From: Azorinus chamasolen
Lineage: Eukaryota > Mollusca > Bivalvia > Cardiida > Solecurtidae
Assembly (NCBI GenBank): GCA_963576725.1
Contig: OY755242.1
Coordinates: forward strand, 3,815,093-3,879,092
Length of the DNA: 64,000 nucleotides
Reading direction: 5' to 3'
In this document: in pieces, positions 34,147-44,900 of the stretch
Position numbering within the stretch: position 1 is the stretch's first letter
How the letters are laid out: every line of letters starts with the position of its first letter
The notes under the pieces: model-generated
What the model saw: only the letters and a program-made list of their open reading frames with translations
Database searches by the model: none
What the model was told of the DNA's origin: nothing
Program-made: the position numbers and the translations under genes

Positions 34147-34672
34147 TTAATAAAATGTTCCCCGATCATATACTTTCTTATGGCCATACGACTTATCCAC
34201 TACGCTATGTTTCCGATAACTAATCCGCTTATTGTTTGTACCTGTAACTAAATATTTTCTTTTAAAAATGACACGTGGATGTCCGATATGCTGATCTCCC
34301 TTATAAATGGACTCGGCGAACCCGTGACCCGTCAGACCTAGTTGTTTGACTATAGATGTCACAGTTTTTACCAATATAAACGTACATGTACCCTGAAACA
34401 TAACACCTTTCCTTTCAAGTTACATGTAGCCAGCCAAGGTTTACCTAACTGGTAATTGCAAACAGCCTGTTTTCCACATTTTTAACATTTTTTGTACAAT
34501 AAAGAAACGGACTGGATACTAGGCATAGCCTATGTAAGTTCTCTCCAGAAAACAGAGTAACCTGCCATTTCAGCAGGATCCACACAGTGAACCATCCCCC
34601 TCGTGTAAATGGTTGTATGCATTTGCAAACATGGTAAACTCAGATCAAACAGCTTCTGTAGATCTGGGTCCA

Positions 34673-34814
34673 TGCTTATAAAGCTTTTAGTTGAGTCTGA
34701 GTTTGTTCTCAAGCTTTTGATTGGTCAGATTTGAGCCAAAGGCTTGAGAACTCAAATCTGACCAATCAAAAGCTTGAGAACGAACTCAGACTCAACTAAA
34801 AAGCTTTATAAGCA
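34673..34814. repeat. Near-perfect 142-bp palindrome
   Basis: Arms of about 64 bp (TGCTTATAAAGCTTTTAGTT..GGTCAGATTTGAG) return almost exactly after a 14-15 base loop (CCAAAGGCTTGAGAA). It follows a broken family 2 hairpin at 34623-34670. It has no TTAA or TA-type ends of the other families. Confidence 0.9.
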
Positions 34815-34971
34815 GGGACCCACACTCTACAGTGCCTATCAATATTAATGCATGTACATCATTTGTGCACATGCCATTATAATGAATAGTTTCTCAAAAG
34901 CTTTGAACGAATTATAATTCAGTTAACTTGCACCAGATCATAATTTGACAAGCTAATGTTATATAGTAACG

Positions 34972-35148
34972 CAATAGAACCTGTCATAAGCGGTCATTAA
35001 AAAGAGGTGGTAGCTTAATGCAGAACAAACATGATAGAAAACCCTCCTATATGAGCTTTCTTTATCACTTTTACCCTGCAGTAACTAACCACATGTTTGC
35101 TTTTTAAAAAGACCCATGATTGTGTTTCAATAATTACAGATTTTACTG
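34972..35148. mobile_element. TA-family hairpin MITE (T2)
   Basis: Left end AATAGAACCTGTCATAAGCG; right end CAGATTTTACTG next to TA. The core GTAGCTTAATGCAGAAC.. is present, with the weakened apex CCTCCTATATGAGC. Confidence 0.6.
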
Positions 35149-35150
35149 TA

Positions 35151-35565
35151 TTATCCTACCAATTAGACCTGAGACTCATGCATAATCCGTGTATTATCGT
35201 CGGTAATGTTCGAATAATTTTCCGAAGGTAAAAGAATGCGCTATAAGAATACAGTAAACCCCCTCTAATGCGATCAGCAAATATGGGCATAATTCACAGT
35301 GGCAAAGCCAGGTGGTAGCTTAATACAGGACGAAAGTAGGAGCTTTCTGCATAACTTTTGCCCTGCATTTAAGCAACCACCTGCTTATAAAGACAGCCAT
35401 GTTTCTTCATTAAGTGGTCGCATTAGAGGGGTTCTACTGTACAATCCTCGAGGAACATGATTATTACCGGCTTTTGGTTTGCTATTTTTTGTCACAGAGT
35501 ATTACGAACAATCCCGATAAACACGCCGAAATTAAATCGAGTCTCAGGTCAACTTGGGAGGATAA
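35151..35565. mobile_element. 415-bp TA-flanked MITE hosting a nested MITE
   Basis: Inverted ends TTATCCTACCAATTAGACCT and TTATCCTCCCAAGTTGACCT (right, reverse strand) continue through TGAGACTC and lie between TA dinucleotides. The centre is replaced by the complete T3 element at 35252-35439. Without that guest the host would be about 225 bp. Confidence 0.75.
35252..35439. mobile_element. Nested TA-family hairpin MITE (T3)
   Basis: Ends CAGTAAACCCCCTCTAATGC and GTCGCATTAGAGGGGTTCTA, TA on each side, and the core GGTGGTAGCTTAATACAGGA.. with one apex arm partly deleted. It is inserted within the element at 35151-35565 and is therefore younger than that host. Confidence 0.8.
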
Positions 35566-35616
35566 TACATGTATAAATTGCGTGTGTTAAGTATTATGCA
35601 CCCACCCATGTCGGCG

Positions 35617-35821
35617 CTGACCCTTTACTGTTTCGTCTCCTGAATCTTGATTTGCTTGTACATGTAGTTTTAAGTACATTGCACCTCTGAGTCGTGAAAG
35701 CTTATGAGAAGTGATTGATAGAGCCTGTCATACAGCTTGTTTCCTGGTGAGAAGCGTTCCATCTGGATCTAGGCTGTTTGCAAATGTCAATCTGTTCAAG
35801 CTTTAGCGACATAAGGGTTAA
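35617..35821. mobile_element. C-family MITE just upstream of gene 2
   Basis: The right end ACATAAGGGTTAA with the arm ATCTGGATCTAGGCTGTTTG is clear. The left end CTGACCCTTTACTG is a plausible decayed terminus. It ends about 120 bp upstream of the gene 2 ATG and about 40 bp upstream of the candidate TATA box. Confidence 0.45.
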
Positions 35822-35863
35822 ACCATGGGCCGTAAAATTAACACACATAAAAAGTGTTTTGAC

Positions 35864-35869
35864 TATATA
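35864..35869 (+). promoter_or_regulatory. Candidate TATA box of gene 2
   Basis: TATATA in GACTATATAGAAC lies 74-79 bases upstream of the signal-peptide ATG at 35943, a plausible distance for a short 5' UTR. The support is motif and position only. Confidence 0.35.
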
Positions 35870-35942
35870 GAACTGTATGTAGAGCTTGACGTGTATAGCC
35901 CAGACGTATTGAGATACAGGTGTTAGGAAAAAAAAGAGAATC

Positions 35943-38900
35943 ATGTCAAATCTCTTATGGATTTGGGGGTTGTTAATAACCCTTACAAGCGGATCCCTTG
36001 CGACATCCCATGGGTCTTCAGAAGGTAGGTTTAAAAATAAGTTTTCTTAATTTCTCAAATAGTATGTTTCATCTAGTGTCAGTTTGAATTATGATCGTAA
36101 TGACAACTTGAGTGATGTAAATATGTGATCGATTTCAATCTGGGCCAACAGGATACTTGAATAGAATTTAAATTGGTTGGAATTTAATTTGGATTTAAAA
36201 GAAGGCAAATAAAGCGAAATACAAATATAATCTGCAGAAGTTCTGAAACAAACCACAGTCAAACCTCAATTATTCGAACACTAAAATACGTGTTATTGAT
36301 TTATTATCGATCTTTAAGACAGGTGGCAGTTTAATGCAAGGCGAAAGTCATACCGAAAGCTGTATATTTAATCTATATGTTGCGGAAAAATAAACACTGC
36401 GGAAATATAGGGTATTGTCGATAAGGTTTGACCTGGCACTGCATGGATATTCCGCCTTTTCCCGTAAGCTGTTTTATCCTTCCGAACACACACGTGAAGC
36501 ATGCGGATTTCATTTATACAGTCAACGGAAATTCACGATTTTTCATCGACGACAGTCGGCGAAAAGTGATGAGTGCCAGTTTAAACCTTACCGATAATAT
36601 ATGTAGGATGAATACAGGACGAAGCGACCCAGCTGATGACATTGTTATTATAACGGAAACGGCGCTGACTTTATAGCGAAGTCAATGTTAATATTATACA
36701 GAGTTCCGCGTTACAATGATTCTACGTTTACCATAAAATAGGCCAAAAAAAAGAAGAAAATGCGCCAATTTGTTATATATAGTGACTTTTTAGAAATGAC
36801 TTAATGAGTAATGCCGCGAATCAAAATAATGATTAAAAGACAAACTGTTTTAAATGGCAGCCATTTTATTGCAGTATTCCGGTAGTTGGTCAGCTACTGA
36901 CCCTCTATAGAAATATAGAGGGTCACCATGTGACTGCTCTTATCCAACGAAAAGGCCAGAAACTTGTGGGAGGTGAAATAAAGTATATGCCGTATCAGTG
37001 TCGGTCTTTCAGACTGTTGGCAGCTTAATGCATATTGAAAGTCATGCAGAGAGCTCCTATAGGAGCTTTCTACATGGCTTTAACCCATTTGCTCCCACGA
37101 TCCCATATATAGGACGCAGGCAAACAGTGTAGACTCTGATCGGACGGCGCATAATGTGGCGTCTGATCAGAGTCTACACTGTTTGCTGATAGGAATTTCA
37201 ATATAAAACAAAACGAAATTGAAAATTTAGGCCAGGCACCCCTTAGATAAAAAATGGACAAATCCAATATATAAACATGGAAAAATCCACGGGGAGCAAA
37301 TAGGTTAAGCTCCTATAGGAGTTTTCTGCATGACTCTCACCTTGCATTAAGCAGTCACCAGCTTAAAAATATTAGGTGAATTGTTCTTTATTAAATTCCT
37401 GTTTAAATCGGTGCCGTGACCTAGAAAGTGCATATCGGTCAATTTCATTAATTTATGGGAAACTTTGTGTGAATAGTTTGGACCCAGAAACAACTCAACG
37501 GAAAAGTGACAAACAAGATTTACGAAGCATATCAACCATTAGGCCGCTATTCACGACTTGACTCGCATTTGCAAACAGTATATACCCTGATGAGACACCG
37601 AGTGACTCGGTATCTCATCAGGATCCAAGCTGTTTGACACTGGGTCAATAGTTTGTCCAATGCTTGATCGAATCGTAAATAGTCAAAATTGCATCAGAAT
37701 CCAAATGTGAGCAAACATTATTTTCACAGTCGGATGGGTGTTCAATGGTAGTCACTAGTCAAATCAACCCATTCCCTTATATTGACGACTTTTGACGACT
37801 CTGTAAAAGTCACTTAGTGAAACAATTGTGATAAATAGAGCATTTGCTCCTATAGGAGCAATTGCTCTATTTATCACAATGATTTCAAACTACAAAACTC
37901 TAAAATTGTCCTTTTCTCAAGTTAATGCTCCTTTTTGGTAGATTCATTCAAAGTGGTTGGGTTTAAAATAGCCTATGAGGTAATGGGTTAAAGTAAACCA
38001 GAGTTACAGATACGGGTGCGTCCCCAAATACTAAAATCGTCATTTCTCCACCAAACCCAGTACAGTGACCACTCTTTAGAATCGTCTCGAATGGTCACAT
38101 TATAGGGGTTGGAGGAGAAATAAAGGAGTTATTCTTGAAGATGTTTTCATTTACGCATCTTATCTGGAGCTCTGAGTAGGGCTTGCAGTAAATAGATCTA
38201 TGTACAGTCAAAATATTGTGACTGTTATGATTAGTAAAACTTTCTTAACCTTACGCTTGCTATTCGCGTCAATATACCTACCTGTAAATAGTGAATACCC
38301 AGATGAGACAGCTCCTGCAGGAGCTGTGTCATCTGGGTCTGCACTATTTACAAGTTGATTGTGCAACCATTGCACTCCACAGCAGTGATTGCACAGCGAA
38401 ATACTTGTACACAGTGAAGATATATGTAAGTATACAACAGGGCATGGGCAAAGAAGGAAAATGTACTTTAAAATTCAGCAAGAGAAGGGTTAACCCTTTC
38501 AGTTGAAATGTTTAAATCACCGTTTGATTGTTTTAAACCATGGTCTTCATGACAGGCTGTAGGTATATGCAGTCTAAAGTAATTAAACAAACTTACATAT
38601 GCTTTATTTATTAAGTTTTACTAACAGGATCAGATTGCCAAAAAGACTGAATTCTTCTGAGAGGTCGATTCATCTAGAACTTATCTATCAAGTGTTTTAA
38701 AGTTTACCATAATGTACAGTAGAACCTGTCTTAAGCGACCGTCAAAAAGGTCTAATTAAGCGTCTGTAGGGCAAATGGTAGCTTAATGCAGGTCAAACGT
38801 AATGCAAAAAGCTGCTATATGAACTCCCTGTTTTACGTTTTACCTGCATTAAGCAACCACCTGCTTTTTAAGATTTCTGCGTTCAAAAATGTCAAGGTCG

Positions 38901-41900
38901 CTTAACACATGTTCTACTGTACTGACGAACTGGCGATTACCTTGCCAACAGTTTAGGTCCATATGGGACGCAGGGTAAAACAGCGTTTCATCTAGATCCA
39001 ATCTCTTTACACTCTGTCCCAGACTTGTAAAGAAATGGAAGAAAGTCTTTTTCGAAATCTGACTTAATCTTTTCCCTGTTCTGTGTTTATTCCATACCTC
39101 AATACCTACTGAATATTCATGAACAAAATAATTATAATGAAGTATGGAAGGTGGAACATTGTAGCCATTGCAGAAAGTAAATACATGTAAACAGATCTTT
39201 CAAATCACATTAGCACACAGAGCAGACCTTTATAGGAGCCGTCTGATCTGGGTCTACTCCGTTTGCAAATGCGTGAAAACACGTTTATATGAAGAAAAGG
39301 GTTAAGAGAGGGTGTCTCCGTAGTCAAGTAATTAGGGTCCTCTGCTGACAATCACGTAGTTCCTAATCGCTTTGGTTTGAAACCCGGCATAAGCTTCGGA
39401 ATCTTCATACGAGGAAGCCCTCTAGCTGGCTTGCGGTAAGTCGGTGGTTCTATCCAGGCGTTGTGTGAACAAAACAATGCATTTTGTTCCGTACAAAACA
39501 ACACACGCGGAGTCAAGATCTAGAGTTGTTTATTTCGATTTTTGACCATTTTATTTATCTGTATGTTTGTTTATTTGTCTATCTCTGTCTGAATCTGTTG
39601 AAGTTATAAATAACTTTTGAACCGTTAGAAGTACAAACGCCATACTTGAAATACCATAGAACCTGTCTTAAGCGACCACTAACAAGAGGTCAAAGTTTGG
39701 GCCTATATGGTAGGTGGTAGTTTAATGCAGGTCAGAATTAATGCAAAAAGCTCATATAGGAGCTTTCTGCATTACATTTGACCTGCATAACGCAACTACC
39801 TGCGTTTAAAAACTCATATGTTCAATAAATGAATGGTTGCTTTAGACGAGTTCTTCTGTACTCACCCCTTAACCCTTTACCTGATAGAAGCGGCTTTAAG
39901 CGAGTTTAATATATTCCTCCGCTGAAGAAAATAGTTCCAATTTTTACAATAATGAACATATAGCATCATAAATATTTTCTATATCCTAGTAGGTGGTAGC
40001 TTAAAGCAGGCTGAAAGTAAAGCAGAATGCGCCTTAAGGCGCATTCTGCTTTACTTTCAACCTGCTTTAAGTGGTCATATGTCTTCAAAACTAGAAACAG
40101 GCTATTGGGTAAAGGGTTAAAACTGCAACACAGTAGCGTGCGATGCAAGTCAAAGTTTCAATGCAAAAACATGGGCCAAAACACCTGCTTGTTTATAGAC
40201 GAAATGTTTGTACTTCGTGCCAAACGTTACAGTATTGGTTTGCACATTCCCTGTTGAACTGGTGTTCTTTACAAATCTACAAGAAAAATGTTTTGAATAT
40301 ACATGTACCTTGTCCGCGGCGTAGATTGCATTACAGTAAAGTCTCGCTAATGTGATCACATGACTGATTAATATAGAAATCTGTAAAGGCAAGTGATGGC
40401 TTAATGCAGGGGGACAGTAATGCAAAAAGGGCCTATAGGAGTTTTCCGCGCAACTGATGGACTGCATGAATAATTCACTTGTTAAAAAAAACCAGAAATA
40501 CATTTCATGTTCATGTACTTGGATTGTCATATTAGCGACACATTATAAGTGTATTTCATGCGTGACGAAAAGACACTTTTAAGTTTTTAACCATACCCAC
40601 GCTAATCGACTTTCCTCTGCCGACATATACATATATTCGAGCGCTTCAAAAAGATGAAAAATAACTTGTTTAACAAGTTGGGTCTTGATAAGGCGCCGTG
40701 TAAAGCTGACTATAGCATCGTCTTGTCTGGATCCAAACTGACGTCGAAATTTATCACAAATGCGCCGGTAGAGTGCAGTTAAAATAGGTTTAATTGAAAC
40801 GCGTTTTGTTTAAACCAAAAGTGACACAAATAACGATAGTCCCTTTTGCCTGTCATTTACGAAGAGTTTGGATCCAGATAAAGCGCTGACTTACTCGGCG
40901 TATCAAACCCACGTTTGCTTGTCACCCAGTCCATAGTTTCTCCTAACTTTGACTCAGTCAGAAGTTAGAAAAAGTTTAGTAAGTCTGGGTTTAAATTTTT
41001 TGCCTCCTGAATATGTATACAATAATTCATGACGTCATGATTATTAATTAGGTATGTGTTATATTCTGGCATATACACACAGGAATATTTAGCAATGACA
41101 GAAACTGTTGAATCAGATCTATACTATTTTTAAGCAAGCAATACAGATTGATTCTACACAGATGTCTGTTACTGTAGCCGACCGATCTTGATCTACACTG
41201 TTTTAAAGGTGTGAAAAGGTTTTATATGAGGTTACCATTTCCTTGTTGACTATCCATGTAAGATACATGGATATTTATTGGCTATTCTTATAATGACATA
41301 TGCAGACATAATTGTTTGGTATTAGTAGAAACTGAACAGTCGGATCTGTTATAATTCCATATGCAAACAAAGCAGTTCCGTTCAGAGGGCTCGCACTGGG
41401 ATCGTCTAACATGGATATACACTGTTTGCAAATGCAGGAATAGGCGTTGTATATATCAGTAAATCTTTAACTCATTCCCTCCTACTGACGCATGTAGGTT
41501 GGGTCTAAAAATAGACTATTAGGTAAAGTTTCAAGCAGATTACCATTGTTTACAGTATAACAAGGGTTGATACTTGTCCCGCTGTGAAAAAACATAATGT
41601 CTGCTCAAATGTGACCCTAGTGCAAGTTTATCTATTTCTGATTCGATCAAGCTTCTTAGACACTATTGAACGAAGGTCATACGGCAGGATCCTAATAAGA
41701 CTCGGCGTTATGCCGAGTTTTATTATGCCCCGCCTTTAGGCGACGGGGACATTAAGTTTTACCCTTGTCCGTACGCCCGTCCGTACGTTTGTCCTGTAAC
41801 ATTATCGTCAACGATTTCTTGGCCCGTGTTTGCTGAAATGATTTGATATTTGGTCTGAAGCATAATCTTAGTGAGTTGTACTATGCTTCCCTTTTTCAGG

Positions 41901-44900
41901 TATGTCGTTCAGCGGGGGCATCTGTGTCTCATGATCAAAACTGTTTGCTAATGAAAATCAAGTCATGTATAGCGGGGTAATGGTTTAATATACTATATGC
42001 ACATTACAACTACAAAATTGGACCCTAAATCTCGTACACTCAATTTATCATGGTACAACAAAATATCCCTGGTGCGACCACATATTTTATTAACATAAGC
42101 GTCTGTATAATCATGTGGTTACTGAAAACAGGACAAAAGTAATGCAGAAAGCTACTATAGGAGTCTTCTGCATAAAACTTTTGTCCTGCAGTTATCCAAA
42201 TTCAGAATTATACTTCATTTGAGTGTTCGTATTAGCGGGACATCTGTCTATACATGTCAAATACATGATTGTGATCTGTTGAAATAAGTCTTTCTTTCTT
42301 TTTGATTAACAGTTCCTGTACCTTTACTCCACAAAACGAAATCAAAACCTGTTTAAATGGTGTCGACTCTCAACCACCTCCGACATGTTTTGCAACAGTC
42401 GAATTTTGACGATGAACGAATCTAAGGGATCTGATATAAAATTGTGTCAAACTTTGAACATCTGTCTAACAACATGTCTGCATGCTGTCGAATTTCGAAT
42501 GACACAATTTGAACATTCGCATCTGAAAGGTGTGGAAACGTTCTTGATAACTGACTTCCTGCATTAAACTGCCATCTGTCTTACACGTAAATCATGAGAC
42601 CTATACTTTATGGTCCAAGTAGATACTACTCAATGATAGGTGACTTGTGTACATGTATTTGAAACATATTGGGATGTAGTAAAACCTCTCTATAACGACC
42701 ACTAAATTACATAATTTATTTTGTGTTAAAAGTAGATGGCTGCTTAAGGCAAGGTGAAAGTGAAACAGAACGCTCTCATAGGAGCGTTCTCTTACACGTT
42801 CACCTCGCTTTAAGCAACCACCTGTCCTAAATACCATTTATTTAACACAATTTACTGGCCGTTATAGAAAGGTTTTACTGTACATTGTAATCGACGTCAA
42901 ACTCTATATAGCAACACTTTTGACACTACATGGATACGTGTGTGATGACTTTGAAATCAGTTTGGGCACACCTGAGACACTGATTAACTAATAAAGAATA
43001 AATAAATGCAACAAGCAAACATTGTAAAGCATTCCATTACAAGGACCAGTCACATTTAATAAAATATTAGATTTTTTATGTATGAGATTATGCATTAGAT
43101 TCTAGTTTATCTAGGAACCTGCTTCCGCTACAAGAGGTGGCCATACAATCTTTCTTCGTTGTTAGATTGGTGAGTCAAGGTCTAAAAGTAGTATTGACAC
43201 TTTGCCTTCTTAAGTTACATCCACACATGAAATTAGGAAAGCGGTTGAGTTGGTATCACCCAGACAAAATTTGTAGACAGACATACTTTTACTTAATCTG
43301 AGGTCAAGGTTAGAGTAAAGGTCGAGAGCGTCTGTCTTCTGAAGATGCATTTAAGCAACAAAATTTGAAGTCCAAAGCCGAACGATTGTATAAACATATT
43401 TTATTTCATATATCATTTCATGAAACGATTGAAAATATATCCTCCAGATAAGTGTTTTGACAAACATTTACTAAATTTGAGGTCAAGGTCGGGGTAAATG
43501 TCATAGAGACACCAACGTAGCATGTGACATTTTTGTCTTTCCGAGATACACCCACACAGAAATTCGGAAATCCAAACCCAAAGAGTTAAGGTAATATCGT
43601 CCGGACATATGTCAGACATTTTTACTAAAGCCGAGGTCACGGTCAGGGTCAAGGTCACGGAGACAAAAAGCTATACGCGACACTCCCTCATCCAAGATGC
43701 ACCCACACGATAACACAACAATCCTAACTCAAAGGGTTAAGGAGGATATATCGGTTGTTCACCCGATATGCTTCTGTGCATGACACAACGTAATTTTTTA
43801 ATCATAGAAACACGATGTGACTGAAATATTGTCAAAATGCAGTAAAACTCCATACAAACAAATACATTTGGGAGTAAGAATTTACTGTACAATCCCTCTA
43901 AACCGGAATTCTAGTAGAGTAGAATTTAGACAATTTTATGCAGGTGGCTACTTAATGCAGGATGAAAGTCATGCAGAAAGCTCCTTGAGGCATATCTATA
44001 CATTCAAAAAACAAACAAAGTACAGCTTGACCAGACGGCTCCTATAGGCTCGTTATAAGTGTTTTTATTGAGTAAAGGAGTAAATTCTTTTCGAAAAGAA
44101 GAGAAAGTATACATGTGTTTAACTTGTAAACGAGTTATAAAAGTCATCAATGTTTTATGCAATGCATTTACACACAGTATGTACTATCATTGGTTAGAGG
44201 ACGTATTCCAGCGCAACGAATAATATCAGTTTGAACTTTCGTATCCGTGACTTTAATTTAAATTGAAATATTTCCCATTTATTTCCAGATCCCAAAATTT
44301 TGATACTTGGTGCTGGCATGTCAGGAATCAGCGCAGCTAAAACGCTTTATGACGCTGGGTTCCAAAACATCGAAGTGATCGAAGGTTCTTCAGGTATTGG
44401 CGGTCGGTTGAAGACTAGTCTAGTATCAGATCATACAATGGAGCTGGGACCCTTGTGGGTGTATGGTTATGGAACAAATCCCGTGTACAAGCTTTTAAAA
44501 GATAATGGCATTTCAATAATGGAAGATCTTCCATCTACATGGACAGTTCGTGATTTATCCGGAAATGACGTAACAGAAACTGCCGATGACGCCCAATCAA
44601 GGTTTGACGATGCTATTGATGCCTTAGACATTGACGGAAAGGATGCAGTTGTCAAGAACCTGTCTGATTTCTCGATGAGATCTCGACTACGTTACTATAA
44701 CTGGAATCTAAGAAATCCGGTTGAATATGCTGTCGAGGATTTTAATATAGCATTTGAGTTTGCGGTCTCTCCAGACGTTGTGTCCGGCAAATATGCAGAG
44801 ATATGGGCCCCATATGAGGCGTTCGAGAGCGATGAATTTGCTACAGTAAATGACACACGTGGGTTTAAGCACTTAGTGGAGATCATGGCTGACCCTTTAA

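Larger units (their letters stand above)
36025..44288 (+). other. 8.26-kb intron of gene 2, filled with MITEs
   Basis: It begins GTAGGT and ends TTATTTCCAG. It contains the elements listed separately between 36250 and 44050. 36363-36930 is otherwise unassigned and includes a perfect small hairpin GACCCTCTATAGAAATATAG..AGGGTC at 36899-36924. 38000-38240 and 43000-43190 show nothing recognisable. Confidence 0.85.
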
